Assembly (NCBI GenBank): GCA_044229235.1
Contig: JBGATH010000024.1
Span: forward strand, 1-64,000
Length of the DNA: 64,000 nucleotides
Direction: 5' to 3'
Origin: UKL13-2 sp044229235
GTDB lineage: Bacteria > Pseudomonadota > Gammaproteobacteria > Burkholderiales > Usitatibacteraceae
Positions 34,959 to 43,789 of this stretch are shown here, one piece after another; within the stretch, counting starts at the first letter, position 1, and each line of letters starts with the position of its first letter. The position numbers and the translations under genes were made by a program. The notes below the pieces were generated by a model. It saw nothing but the letters and a program-made list of their open reading frames with translations. It made no database searches and was not told the origin of the DNA.

Positions 34959-35756
34959 CTAGACCGAGATCGCCATCTTCGCGGCCAGGCCGACCAGGAA
35001 CACCACGAAGATGCGCCGCAGCACGACCACCGGCAAGCGATGTGCGAGCCGCGCGCCGAGCGGCGCAACCACAAAGCTGGTGACGGCAATGCCGGCGAAG
35101 GCGGGCAGGTAAACGTAACCCAGGCTCCATGGCGGCAACTCGCGATCCATCAGGCCGGTCGCAATGAACCCCACCGTGCCGGCAATGGCCAGCGGGACGC
35201 CGATGGCCGCCGCCGTGCCAATGGCTTCATGCATGCGCAGATTGCACCAGGTGAGAAAGGCGATCGACAGCACCGCGCCACCGATGCCGGCAAAACTTGA
35301 AATCACGCCCATGAGCACACCAAATGCAAACAGGCCGCCGCTGCCGGGCAGCGCGTGGCGGCTTTTTGGTTTGAGGTCAAACAACAGCTGGACGGCGAGA
35401 AAGCAGATGAAGCCCACGAAAAACAGTTTCAGAAAAGCCGTGCTGGCGAAATGCGCCGCGATGGCCCCGGAGAAGGTACCGGCGAGGATTCCCGGCACCA
35501 TTTTCTTCAGCACCTCCCAGTTGACCGCCTGATGCTGGTGATGCGTCCAGGCACTGGCGAACGAACCGGGAATGATGGTGGCCATCGAGGTGGCCAGCGC
35601 CATGTGCACCACGTGGTCGCTGGAGAATCCACGCGCGGCAAACGTCAGTGAAAGTATTGGCACCATGACCGCGCCGCCGCCGATGCCGAGCAGACCGGCA
35701 AAGAAACCGACGAATATGCCCACACCCAGATACGTCAGCCAGAACGTGATGTCCAT
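34959..35756 (-). CDS. TauE/SafE family anion (sulfite/organosulfonate) exporter
   Basis: A 265-residue integral membrane protein with about eight hydrophobic segments. The family start IFVGFFAGLLGIGGGAVMVP and a second half ALGVLMGVISSFAGIGGAVLS (split as GVLMGVISSFAGIGG) show its internal duplication. Substrate is unknown; the family exports sulfite, sulfoacetate and others. It runs on the same strand as lrgB, lrgA and the EVE gene, 3 bp after lrgB, so it may be cotranscribed. Confidence 0.88.
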   Translation of the reverse strand: MDITFWLTYLGVGIFVGFFAGLLGIGGGAVMVPILSLTFAARGFSSDHVVHMALATSMATIIPGSFASAWTHHQHQAVNWEVLKKMVPGILAGTFSGAIAAHFASTAFLKLFFVGFICFLAVQLLFDLKPKSRHALPGSGGLFAFGVLMGVISSFAGIGGAVLSIAFLTWCNLRMHEAIGTAAAIGVPLAIAGTVGFIATGLMDRELPPWSLGYVYLPAFAGIAVTSFVVAPLGARLAHRLPVVVLRRIFVVFLVGLAAKMAISV

Positions 35757-35759
35757 GCG

Positions 35760-36485
35760 CTAGCCCAGCAGGGGGGCAAGCAGCGGGATCAGCACCGCGC
35801 CGGCAATGCCGTGCAGGCCCATCGCCAGTCCGGAAAATGCACCAGCCTCGGCATTGACCGACAGCGCGCGCGACGTGCCGATTCCGTGCGCGGCCACGCC
35901 GATGGCGAAGCCGCGCTGCCACCATTCGGTCAGGCGCAGCGCATCCAGCACATACCGCGCCACAATCGCACCCATCACGCCGGTGGTCACCGCAAACACC
36001 GCGGTCAGTGTCGGTGAGGCGCTGATGCGTTCAGCGACACCCATGGCGATCGGCGCGGTGACCGACTTGGACATCATGGCTTTCTGGATGATGCCATCGG
36101 CACCCAGCAGTCGCGCAAGGCCCACGGCGGTCAGGATCGAGACCCCGCCACCGCACAACAGCGACACCAGCAGCGGAAACACCCGGCCGCGCAAGGCATC
36201 CCAGCACTGATAAATCGGCACGGCCAGCGCTACCGTGGCAGTGCCAAGCAGGAAGTGAATGAACTGCGCGCCCTCGAAGTACTTCGCGTAGGGCATGTCG
36301 ATCAGCGAGATGGTGATCGCCACCAGAAGCACGGCAATGGCCACTGGATTGGCGAACGGATGTCGATCCAGCCTTTCGTAGACGGTCACGCCTGCTTCAT
36401 AGGCGAGCAAGGTCAGCAGCAATGCAAACAGCGGGCTTCCGGCGAGGTAAACCCAGATTTCGGCAATGGGCAGCGCGACGTCCAT
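35760..36485 (-). CDS. lrgB: LrgB/CidB family membrane protein
   Basis: 241 residues with about eight hydrophobic segments. SKSVTAPIAMGVAERIS and GIGTSRALSVNAEAGAFSGLAMGLHG are LrgB family hallmarks. With LrgA it forms a holin-like murein hydrolase exporter or plastid glycolate-transport type system; here only membership is supported. It starts 1 bp after the lrgA stop. Confidence 0.93.
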   Translation of the reverse strand: MDVALPIAEIWVYLAGSPLFALLLTLLAYEAGVTVYERLDRHPFANPVAIAVLLVAITISLIDMPYAKYFEGAQFIHFLLGTATVALAVPIYQCWDALRGRVFPLLVSLLCGGGVSILTAVGLARLLGADGIIQKAMMSKSVTAPIAMGVAERISASPTLTAVFAVTTGVMGAIVARYVLDALRLTEWWQRGFAIGVAAHGIGTSRALSVNAEAGAFSGLAMGLHGIAGAVLIPLLAPLLG

Positions 36486-36486
36486 G

Positions 36487-36837
36487 CTATCGGCCTGCCG
36501 CGGGTTTGCCCGGCCAAAACCTGAGCACGGCGGCACTTGCGGCAATGGTGGCGATCACGCTCACCGCCAGCGCGATTACCACTGCCCAAAGGTGCAATCG
36601 CAGTTGCGGCCAGAACATCACCACGCCCACTGCGGCCGGCACGAACAGCAGCCCGAGGTGCCTGGTCAGGGTGGAAGCAACAACGGCAACGGGCTCATCG
36701 GTCTTGCCGCGAACCACCTGGAATGCCAGCAGCAGGACCAGGCCGATCACCGGCCCGGGAACCGGCAAGGCAAGCAGCCGCGAGACCAGTTCGCCAGCGC
36801 CCTGGAACGACAACAGGATGATCAGGCCGCGGATCAC
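36487..36837 (-). CDS. lrgA: LrgA/CidA family holin-like protein
   Basis: 116 residues with four hydrophobic helices. The family motif LPVPGPVIGLVLLLAFQ (P-x-P-G-x-x-x-G), then HLGLLFVPAAVGVVMFW are clear. It should work with LrgB, 1 bp downstream. The start codon is GTG (36837). Regulatory genes of the usual LytSR type are not nearby. Confidence 0.93.
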   Translation of the reverse strand: MIRGLIILLSFQGAGELVSRLLALPVPGPVIGLVLLLAFQVVRGKTDEPVAVVASTLTRHLGLLFVPAAVGVVMFWPQLRLHLWAVVIALAVSVIATIAASAAVLRFWPGKPAAGR

Positions 36838-36871
36838 GCTGCAACCAACCGGCAGCCAACCGGCGCGGCCA

Positions 36872-37333
36872 TCAGAATTTCGCGTCCAGCAGCTTGAGCA
36901 CGTTCTTGAGTTGCCCGGGTGTCACCGGCGTGATCGACAGCCGGTTGCCACGCTGCAGGACGATCATGTCCTCGAGCCCCTTGGCCCGGCGCAATTCTTC
37001 GAGGGAAAGCAGCCGCGTCTTCTTCACCAGCTTCACGTTCACCAGCATCCAGCGCGGCGTTTCACGCGTGGCCTTGGGATCAAAGTATTTGCTCTTCCGG
37101 TCGAACTGCGTCTCATCGGGATAGGCGGCTGTCGATACCCGTGCCAGACCGGCGATGCCCGGCTCGGGACACGAGGAGTGGTAGAACAGTACCTCGTCGC
37201 CAACCTTCATCTGGTCGCGCATGTAGTTGCGTGCCAGATAATTGCGTACACCAAACCAGGGCACCGATTTTTCCCTGACCAGATCGTCAATGGAGAACTC
37301 GGCCGGTTCCGACTTCATCAACCAGGCGGCCAT
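36872..37333 (-). CDS. EVE domain protein
   Basis: A 153-residue EVE (PUA-like) domain protein. AAWLMKSEPAEFSIDDLVRE and FYHSSCPEPGIAGLARVS, with PDETQFDRKSKYFDPKA, are typical; the aromatic cage that holds modified bases is suggested by the Trp and Tyr residues. EVE proteins bind methylated or hypermodified DNA or RNA bases, and many sit near restriction systems; this one is next to the 6S RNA gene, which is common outside such systems. Confidence 0.92.
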   Translation of the reverse strand: MAAWLMKSEPAEFSIDDLVREKSVPWFGVRNYLARNYMRDQMKVGDEVLFYHSSCPEPGIAGLARVSTAAYPDETQFDRKSKYFDPKATRETPRWMLVNVKLVKKTRLLSLEELRRAKGLEDMIVLQRGNRLSITPVTPGQLKNVLKLLDAKF

Positions 37334-37354
37334 ATTGCGGTTTCAAGGCTGTGG

Positions 37355-37557
37355 AAAAAAGGAACGGCATGCTGCATTTGAGTGTTCGCTCAGGCCCGCA
37401 CTCTTGAACCAGGGGTTCAAGGCGGTCACTCTCTGCCTGCCTTCAGGTACATCCGCGTGGGACGCGCACACCGGCAAAGCGATCAAGCAACCTCGACGTA
37501 AAGTCTATCGGTTCAAAGGATCTAAGACCTGAGCGAACGCGCAAATGCATCATGCCA
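37355..37557 (-). ncRNA. ssrS: 6S RNA
   Basis: It lies directly downstream of zapA on the same strand, the standard proteobacterial place for 6S RNA. A long terminal stem pairs 37366-37394 with 37528-37556 (about 29 bp, three mismatches). The inner arm GTTCGCTCAGG/CCTGAGCGAAC closes it. Near the 3' side, CCTTGAACCCCTGGTTCAAG resembles the E. coli 6S CUUGAACCAAGGGUUCAAG hairpin. A run of six T (on the minus strand, 37360-37355) follows the stem. 6S RNA binds sigma70 RNA polymerase. The exact ends are inferred. Confidence 0.8.
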
Positions 37558-37564
37558 TTGCTGC

Positions 37565-37592
37565 ATGATAGCGCGAACGACGAGTGGTACAA
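37565..37592 (-). promoter_or_regulatory. 6S RNA promoter
   Basis: TTGTAC (37592-37587), 16 bp, then TATCAT (37570-37565) on the minus strand; the start point would be near 37558, flush with the terminal stem of 6S RNA. Confidence 0.65.
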
Positions 37593-37604
37593 CCCGGAAC
37601 CAGC

Positions 37605-37976
37605 CTAGAACAGCTTTTCCTGGTCGGCGACGGCCTTTTCGAGGATGCCCTCGAAGGCGTCGAGTTTGCGGCGCACCAGTTCGGAATCGGCGTCGACCGC
37701 AGCTGATTTGGCGGGCTTGTGGGACACCGGCGCGCCGGCCTGCAATTGCAGGTATTCGTGGGCGATGTTCAACGCTGCCATGATGGCGATGCGCTCGTTG
37801 CCGACCACCTTGCCGGTGTCGCGGATCTCGCGCATTTTCTTGTTGAGGAAATCCACCGACGCAACCAGTTGACGTTCTTCGCCGCCAGGTGCCGCCACGC
37901 GGAATTCGCGGCCCATCACGTTGATGGTCACGCCTTTCACATCCCTGGTTTCCTTGCTTTCCTTTGAATCGCTCAC
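37605..37976 (-). CDS. zapA: Cell division protein ZapA
   Basis: 123 residues. VKGVTINVMGREFRVAAPGG is the ZapA globular head (D-x-x-V-x-x-x-x-G-R-x-Y/F), then AIMAALNIAHEYLQLQAGAP and a C-terminal helix. ZapA crosslinks FtsZ filaments at the division ring. It overlaps the upstream coiled-coil gene by 4 bp (ATGA), a typical zapB/zapA pair, and 6S RNA follows it. Confidence 0.92.
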   Translation of the reverse strand: MSDSKESKETRDVKGVTINVMGREFRVAAPGGEERQLVASVDFLNKKMREIRDTGKVVGNERIAIMAALNIAHEYLQLQAGAPVSHKPAKSAAVDADSELVRRKLDAFEGILEKAVADQEKLF

Positions 37977-38182
37977 GAGCGCTCGCTTTCGCTTTCTGGC
38001 ATATGCCCCAGCAAGGCTTCGATGCGCGTTTTGGCCTGGTCGAGCTTCTCGCTCAGGCGCTTGACCTCGTCGGCCTTGGCCGCAACGGATTGGCGCAGCT
38101 CATTGTTCTCGGTTCGCAGGCGCTGAAACAGCGTCACGAAATGATTGAGCTTGTCCTCAAAGCGTTGGAGGTCGTGTTCCAT
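37973..38182 (-). CDS. TIGR02449/ZapB-like coiled-coil protein
   Basis: 69 residues, almost entirely a coiled coil (LNHFVTLFQRLRTENNELRQ and then AADEVKRLSEKLDQAKTRIEAL-type heptads). TIGR02449-type proteins stand just before zapA in many proteobacteria and are probably division-ring partners like ZapB. ATG 38182 starts the conserved part (MEHDLQRFEDKL). Confidence 0.85.
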   Translation of the reverse strand: MEHDLQRFEDKLNHFVTLFQRLRTENNELRQSVAAKADEVKRLSEKLDQAKTRIEALLGHMPESESERS

Positions 38183-38270
38183 CTTTAGGAATTTAGCCAA
38201 AAAACCCAGTCTGGTCAATGGTTAACAGCGGAAATTGAAAGTTTTCTCGAAATTGACTTCCGAGGCAAAC

Positions 38271-38299
38271 TTGTCCCACGGGCGATAGCCCCCTATAGT
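38271..38299 (+). promoter_or_regulatory. Promoter of the second GGDEF-EAL gene
   Basis: TTGTCC (38271-38276), 17 bp, TATAGT (38294-38299); the ATG lies 27 bp downstream. Confidence 0.5.
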
Positions 38300-38325
38300 G
38301 AAAAAACAACAACGATTCGCTCATC

Positions 38326-40380
38326 ATGCCGCCCGCCCTCGATACACGAAACCCGGCCATTTCAGGCGCGCTGCTGCGCCTGCTCGCCGATAACGTGCCG
38401 GCGCTGATTTCGTACTACTCCGTTGACGGTCTGCGCTGCGAGTTCGCCAACAACGCCTATGCGCACACTTACAGCAGCGATACCACGTCCATCATCGGCA
38501 AATCGGTGGTGGAAATCATCGGCGAGCCGGCCTTTGCCGCCATCAAGCCATACATCGATGAGGTCATGGTCGGCAAGAGCGCGCGCTATGAACGGCCGCT
38601 GACCTTTCCCAACGGCCAGCCCGGCGTCATTGAAGTGACGCTGGTGCCGCACTTCGGCGCCGGGGGCGCGGTGCTCGGCGCCTTTGTGCTGATCAATGAC
38701 ATCAGCAAATACCGGAATTCGGAGCAGGCGCTGCGCGACAGCGAGGAGCGGCTGCGCAAGTTTTCGGATGCGACCAGCGAGGGCATCGTTTTCATCGACA
38801 ACGGCATCGTGGTGGACTGCAACGAGGCGGCCGCGCGCATGGTGCGCCTGTCGACGGCGGAACTGATCGGGCGCACCAATGCCGAGTTCATCGCGCCGGA
38901 ATCGATCGAGACGGTGATCAACAACATCCGCTCGCGTTTCGAGCGGCCCTATGAAGTCACGCTGCTGCGCGCCGATGGCTCGCGTTTTGCGGCAGAGCTG
39001 GTCGGCAAGGACGTCGTCAGCGGCGGCAAGACGCTGCGCATGACGGCCATCCGCGACATCAGCGACCGCAAGCAGGCGGAGGCGCGCATCCAGTTCCTCG
39101 CGCATCACGACACCCTCACGCACCTGCCCAACCGCGCATTGCTGATGGATCGGCTGCAGGTGATCCTCTCCGGCGCGCGGCGCCAGGGATCGCAGGTTGG
39201 CGTGCTGTTCATCGACCTCGACAATTTCAAGACCATCAACGATTCGCTCGGTCACTATGCGGGCGATGAGCTGCTCAAGCGGGTTGCCGGCCGGCTGCAG
39301 GGCTGCCTGCGCGGCGCCGACCTGGTGGGCCGGCTTGGCGGCGACGAGTTCGTGGTGATCGTCACCGATATCGGCCGCGCGGAGGATATCGCGCCGCTGG
39401 CGGAAAAAATTTCCGAGGCCATCAGCGAGCCGTTCTCGCTGGAGGAACAGATGCTTTCGGTATCGGGCTCCATCGGCATCAGCGTGTTTCCGAAGGACGG
39501 CGAAACCCCGGAGACATTGATACGCAACGCCGATGCGGCGATGTACCTGGCCAAGGAACATGGTCGCAGCAATTTCCAGTTCTTCATGCCCAGCCTCAAC
39601 AAGTCGGCCTTTCAGGCGCTGGCCATGGAGTCCGGCATCCGCAAGGCCATCCGCCAGCTCGAGTTCCTGCTGCATTACCAGCCCGAAGTCGAAACGGTTA
39701 GCGGCGCCGTGAACTCGGTTGAAGCGCTGATCCGCTGGCGGCATCCCGATCTCGGCCTGCTCGGCCCCGACCAGTTCATATCGGTTGCCGAGCATCGCGG
39801 CCTGATCGTGCCCATCGGCCGCTGGGTCATCAACGAGGCCATCCGCCAGGCACGGGCCTGGTCGGACCAGGGCACCCGCACACCCATCGCCGTCAATCTC
39901 TCTGCCATCCAGTTCAAGCAGAAGGACCTCGTCGAGGACATCGCCGCACGGCTGAAGGAACACGGCGTTCCCGGCGACATGATCGAACTGGAGCTGACCG
40001 AAAGCCTGTTCATGGAAGATGTGAACGCCATGAGCAGGACGCTGGGACGCCTCAAGGATCTGGGCGTTTCCCTGGCGGTGGACGATTTCGGCACAGGCTA
40101 CTCATCGCTGTCCTACCTGAAGCGCTATCCGATCGACAAGATCAAGATCGACCGCTCCTTCATCCGCGATGTGCCGGGCGATGCCGATGATGTGGCGATT
40201 GCGCTGGCCATCATCGGCCTCGCCGCCAGCCTTGGCATTCAGGTGGTCGCCGAGGGCGTGGAGACCGAGGTTCAGCGTACCTTCCTCGAGGCGCACCACT
40301 GCGAGAATATCCAGGGATTTCTGGTCGCGCGGCCGATGCCACCGGAGGACATGCTGGAGTGGCTGAAGCGTCGCACCTGA
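38326..40380 (+). CDS. PAS-PAS-GGDEF-EAL cyclic-di-GMP turnover protein
   Basis: 684 residues. Two PAS domains (~15-130 and ~140-255) sit before GGDEF near residue 338 with the RxxD inhibitory site (RGAD) upstream. An intact EAL domain (EALIRWRHP near 466, DDFGTGYSSLSYL, VVAEGVETE) follows. It is cytoplasmic; no membrane segment was seen. Both active sites look intact. It is a second, separately placed protein of the same type as the one at 14557. Confidence 0.94.
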   Translation: MPPALDTRNPAISGALLRLLADNVPALISYYSVDGLRCEFANNAYAHTYSSDTTSIIGKSVVEIIGEPAFAAIKPYIDEVMVGKSARYERPLTFPNGQPGVIEVTLVPHFGAGGAVLGAFVLINDISKYRNSEQALRDSEERLRKFSDATSEGIVFIDNGIVVDCNEAAARMVRLSTAELIGRTNAEFIAPESIETVINNIRSRFERPYEVTLLRADGSRFAAELVGKDVVSGGKTLRMTAIRDISDRKQAEARIQFLAHHDTLTHLPNRALLMDRLQVILSGARRQGSQVGVLFIDLDNFKTINDSLGHYAGDELLKRVAGRLQGCLRGADLVGRLGGDEFVVIVTDIGRAEDIAPLAEKISEAISEPFSLEEQMLSVSGSIGISVFPKDGETPETLIRNADAAMYLAKEHGRSNFQFFMPSLNKSAFQALAMESGIRKAIRQLEFLLHYQPEVETVSGAVNSVEALIRWRHPDLGLLGPDQFISVAEHRGLIVPIGRWVINEAIRQARAWSDQGTRTPIAVNLSAIQFKQKDLVEDIAARLKEHGVPGDMIELELTESLFMEDVNAMSRTLGRLKDLGVSLAVDDFGTGYSSLSYLKRYPIDKIKIDRSFIRDVPGDADDVAIALAIIGLAASLGIQVVAEGVETEVQRTFLEAHHCENIQGFLVARPMPPEDMLEWLKRRT

Positions 40381-40487
40381 AGGGAGGTGCCGCTTTGCAC
40401 TGGCAGCGCGCCGCACCACAGCAGCTCACCCACGCGGGACCGGATGCAGCCAACCGGCGCAGCACCGATCGGGCCGTCCGCGCATGG

Positions 40488-40493
40488 GACAAT
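40488..40493 (+). promoter_or_regulatory. -10-like element (GACAAT) 7 bp before the DUF1697 ATG
   Basis: GACAAT ends seven bases before ATG 40501 with no ribosome binding site between, which suggests a leaderless message. No -35 match. Confidence 0.3.
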
Positions 40494-40500
40494 GCCGCGC

Positions 40501-41061
40501 ATGACAACCTGCATTGCACTGCTGCGCGGCATTAATGTCGGCAAGGCCCGCCGCATCCCGATGCGCGACCTGCGCGCCCTGGTATCGGACCTCGGCCACC
40601 ACCATGTCCGTACGCTGCTCAACAGCGGCAATGTGGTGTTTGACGCGGCGCGCGCCGGCACCGGCCGGCTTGCACGCGAGCTGGAGGCTGCGATCGCGTC
40701 CCGCTGCGGATTTGCAGTCAAGGTGGTGGTCATCACCAACGCCGAGCTGGCCGCCGTCATCGATGAAAACCCGCTCAAGGATGGTGTCGCCAACCCGTCG
40801 CGCTTTCTGGTGGCATTTACCACCCGGCCCGCGACGCTCGCCAAGCTGACCACGCTATCGCAGCAGGCCTGGGGCGAAGATCAACTGGCCATGGGCCCGC
40901 GTGCCGCCTACATGGCTTGCACGACCGGCATATTGGCCAGCCCGCTGGTGCGGGCGTTCGTGCGCGCAACCGGTGACGGCGCCACCACCCGCAACTGGTC
41001 GACGGTACTCAAACTGCGCGATCTGGCCGCGCGAGCTCCGGCACCAAAAGTACGCCTCTAG
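40501..41061 (+). CDS. DUF1697 domain protein
   Basis: 186 residues. MTTCIALLRGINVGKARRIP, then LLNSGNVVF and RFLVAFTTRPA mark DUF1697, whose biochemical role is unknown. ATG 40501 fits the family start; the frame also runs open further upstream. It stands alone between the c-di-GMP gene and the btuB leader. Confidence 0.9.
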   Translation: MTTCIALLRGINVGKARRIPMRDLRALVSDLGHHHVRTLLNSGNVVFDAARAGTGRLARELEAAIASRCGFAVKVVVITNAELAAVIDENPLKDGVANPSRFLVAFTTRPATLAKLTTLSQQAWGEDQLAMGPRAAYMACTTGILASPLVRAFVRATGDGATTRNWSTVLKLRDLAARAPAPKVRL

Positions 41062-41217
41062 AAACGGTCGCGGGTCGCTCACACCTGCGTCACGCAAACG
41101 CCAGCGCGCCGTGCATTACCTGAGCGCGTGCCGTCGCCCACAAGAATACGCAGACCCGTATGCCAAATCCGGCACGCGCGAAGTTTGGCCGCTCAGCACC
41201 GAGGCGCCCAAAAACCT

Positions 41218-41283
41218 GAACTCAAGCACCGATGCGGCTTCCCAGCCACTTTTGGCCTGGAAAGCGCGCCAGTGCTGGACTTT
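41218..41283. repeat. Dispersed palindromic repeat, copy R3
   Basis: Left arm TGAACTCAAGCACCGATGCGG (41218-41238), right arm 41264-41283 whose reverse complement is AAAGTCCAGCACTGGCGCGC; an imperfect inverted repeat of the R1-R4 family, with the central CCACTTTTGGCCTGG that R4 shares in part. It lies in the ~700 bp intergenic region before the cobalamin riboswitch. The rest of 41062-41454 shows nothing else I can name. Confidence 0.65.
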
Positions 41284-41433
41284 CTGATTGGGCGCAACCA
41301 GATCATCGGCGTGTAAACAGCGCTGCGGGCGAGATTGCCGGCACCTGCGCCCGATGCCGGGACGGCCCCTGCTGCTGCCGCGTTCAGCGGCGCGGACTAC
41401 CTGCGGTTTGATCCATCACAAACGCATCCGGGC

Positions 41434-41460
41434 TTCGACTGCGAATGCTTCCCGTAGAAT
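41434..41460 (+). promoter_or_regulatory. Promoter of the btuB transcript
   Basis: TTCGAC (41434-41439), 15 bp, TAGAAT (41455-41460). The start point would fall at ~41467, just where the cobalamin riboswitch begins. Confidence 0.5.
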
Positions 41461-41466
41461 GCCAGC

Positions 41467-41660
41467 GTGAATGGTGCCTGCCCGGTCGCAAGGCTGTGCA
41501 GGTTAAACGGGAAGCCCGTGCAGTTCGGGCACTGCCCCCGCAACGGTGATTGGCAATGCTGTGATGACTTGGCCACTGGGCGAGGTTTGCCTGGGAAGGC
41601 CATCACGGTGCACGCAGTCTGTCTGCTGCGTGCCTGCCATCAGTCCGGATACCGGCCTTC
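41467..41660 (+). promoter_or_regulatory. Cobalamin (B12) riboswitch
   Basis: The conserved cobalamin aptamer is visible: GGTGCC-like P3 start, AAACGGGAAGCCCGTGCAG, CTGCCCCCGCAACGGTGA, and the B12 box CAGTCCGGATACCGGCC at 41641-41657. It leads into btuB 100 bp downstream; adenosylcobalamin binding should shut off btuB translation or transcription. Confidence 0.93.
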
Positions 41661-41759
41661 GCAATGGTGTGTGCGCCTGCCCATTTCCAGGTGCGCATTA
41701 AGCGCTCGTCACGAGCATCAAGGCCTGCGGGGACGCTGGCCGCTTGCAGAGAACTTCAC

Positions 41760-43604
41760 ATGTCAAAACCAAAGCTGTCGCCGCTATCGAGCATAGCGTT
41801 GCTGTTGCCTGTCACATTTTCACTTCCCGCTGCTGCGGAAAACACGACACCGGCCAATCCTGCACTTAGCCGGATCGAGCAGGTGCTGGTCACCGCCACC
41901 CGCACCGAACAAACCCTGGACAACACGCTGGCGCTGGCGACCATCATTCCGCGCGACGAGATCGAGGCCGCGGGCCCGGCCACCCTCGCCGAGCTGCTGC
42001 AGCGCAAGGCCGGCGTCGAGATCCGCGCCACCGGTACCGCCGGACAGCCGTCGGGCGTGTTCATGCGCGGCGCCAACGGCACGCACACGCTGGTGCTGGT
42101 CGATGGCATGCGTATTGGCTCGTCCACCACCGGTTCGACTGCCTTCGAAAATATTCCCCTCGATGTGATCGAACGCATCGAGATCGTCAAGGGCGCGTTG
42201 TCCGGGCTGTATGGATCCGACGCGATCGGTGGCGTCATCCAGATTTTCACGCGCAGCGCCGGCAAGCCGCGGCTTACGGCGACGGCCGGCGCGGGCAGCG
42301 AATCGGCAATATCCACCAACCTGGGCTTCAGCGCCACCGAGGGCAAGACCTCGCTCACCTTTGATGCCGGCTACCGCGATGTCAAGGCGCGCTCGGCCAC
42401 CAATTCTGCCGCCGGCGCATTCGTGTACAACAGCGACCGCGACCCCTATCGAAACACGCATGCGCTGCTGAAATTGCAGCACACGCTCTGGCAGGGCGAG
42501 GTCATCAGCCTCAATGCCTGGCAATCCAAGGGTCGTTCCGACTTCGATTCGGGGAGCGACCCGGGTGCCCGCAATACCCAGACGCTGTCCGGCGCGCAGC
42601 TCATTTCCGAGAACCGGTTCGCGCCGTACTGGAAATCGCGCCTGCTGCTTGGCCAGACGCGTGACGAGAGTGTCGTCACCTCCAGCTTTCCCGGCAACTT
42701 CAAGACCCGCCAGGGTCAGGCCAGCTGGTTCAACGAATTCAAGACCTGGGCGGGCAGCATGAATGCCGGCATTGAGTGGCGCAGTGAAAGGCTCGACTCA
42801 AGCACCGGCTACACCGCCAGAACGCGCGAAACCACGTCGATATTCGGCGGCTACATCGAGCGCATCGACCGCGGCCAGTTCGAATTCAACGTGCGGCGCG
42901 ACGAGGAAGAACAATTCGGCCGGCGCAATACCGGTTCCGTGGCGTACGGCTATACGCTCGATGGTGGCCTCTCCGCTTACCTGCGCGGCGGCCGCGCGTT
43001 CCGGGCGCCCAGCTTCAATGACCTCTACTACCCAGGTTTCAGCAACCCGCGCCTGCAACCCGAAAGCAGCGACCAGGCCGAAGCCGGACTGCGCTGGCGC
43101 GGCCAGGTGCAGCGCGTGCAGCTGGCCTATTTCGAAAATCGCATCAATAACCTCATTCAGTTCGACCTCGCCACCTACCTGCCGCAAAACGTCGCGCGCG
43201 CGCGCATTCGCGGCTGGGAAATGCAGACCGATCTGACTGTTGCCGGTGCCAGCATCCGCGGCGCGCTGACGGTTCAGCGGCCCGAGGATCGCGACAGCGG
43301 CGCGCGCCTGCGCTCGCGTGCGGCACGTTTCGGCTCGGTGAGCGCGTCGCGCGGATTTGGCAACTGGAATGTCAGCAGTGACATCGTCGCCAGCGGTCAC
43401 CGCTACGACTCGGGCAACGCGGCGGCGAATTCGCGCATGGGCGGCTACACGCTGCTCAATGCAACGGTCGGATATCGCATCGACAAGACCTGGCGCGTGG
43501 AGGTATCCGGCCAGAACCTGACGGACAAGCGCTACGAACTGGCGCAGGGTTACAACACGGCGCGGCGCGGAATCTTTGTCACGCTGCGTGCTGTCGCATT
43601 CTGA
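41760..43604 (+). CDS. btuB: TonB-dependent vitamin B12 receptor BtuB
   Basis: A 614-residue outer-membrane receptor. A signal peptide (ends LPAAA) is followed by the TonB box-like RIEQVLVTATRTE (~37-49), plug domain (RGANGTHTLVLVDGMRIGS), SGLYGSDAIGGVIQIFT, and a C-terminal barrel with final Phe (LRAVAF). The cobalamin riboswitch just upstream gives the substrate assignment. ATG 41760 was chosen because the signal peptide begins there; an open frame reaches further into the leader. Confidence 0.94.
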   Translation: MSKPKLSPLSSIALLLPVTFSLPAAAENTTPANPALSRIEQVLVTATRTEQTLDNTLALATIIPRDEIEAAGPATLAELLQRKAGVEIRATGTAGQPSGVFMRGANGTHTLVLVDGMRIGSSTTGSTAFENIPLDVIERIEIVKGALSGLYGSDAIGGVIQIFTRSAGKPRLTATAGAGSESAISTNLGFSATEGKTSLTFDAGYRDVKARSATNSAAGAFVYNSDRDPYRNTHALLKLQHTLWQGEVISLNAWQSKGRSDFDSGSDPGARNTQTLSGAQLISENRFAPYWKSRLLLGQTRDESVVTSSFPGNFKTRQGQASWFNEFKTWAGSMNAGIEWRSERLDSSTGYTARTRETTSIFGGYIERIDRGQFEFNVRRDEEEQFGRRNTGSVAYGYTLDGGLSAYLRGGRAFRAPSFNDLYYPGFSNPRLQPESSDQAEAGLRWRGQVQRVQLAYFENRINNLIQFDLATYLPQNVARARIRGWEMQTDLTVAGASIRGALTVQRPEDRDSGARLRSRAARFGSVSASRGFGNWNVSSDIVASGHRYDSGNAAANSRMGGYTLLNATVGYRIDKTWRVEVSGQNLTDKRYELAQGYNTARRGIFVTLRAVAF

Positions 43605-43617
43605 CGGTCGCCGCAGG

Positions 43618-43687
43618 GCAAACTCGAGCACTGGCGCGCCTTGCCGGGCATTATTGGCCTGGGGACCGCGCCAATGCTTGAGTTTGG
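43618..43687. repeat. Dispersed palindromic repeat, copy R4
   Basis: Left arm CAAACTCGAGCACTGGCGCG (43619-43638) and right arm 43667-43687, whose inverted reading CAAACTCAAGCATTGGCGCG differs at two positions; the loop holds GGGCATTATTGGCC. It lies between btuB and the heptosyltransferase gene, both on the plus strand. Confidence 0.8.
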
Positions 43688-43776
43688 CCATCCGACCCCA
43701 AGCTATTGCGAAGCGGCGCCTCGTGCCCGCCCGCGCCTGCGTTCGCGGTGACACCGACCCGGCAACGCCAATCTGC

Positions 43777-43782
43777 TATCTT
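43777..43782 (+). promoter_or_regulatory. -10 element (TATCTT) 7 bp before the heptosyltransferase ATG
   Basis: TATCTT then CCCGCTC and ATG 43790; no ribosome binding site between, so a leaderless message is suggested. No -35 match. Confidence 0.35.
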
Positions 43783-43789
43783 CCCGCTC

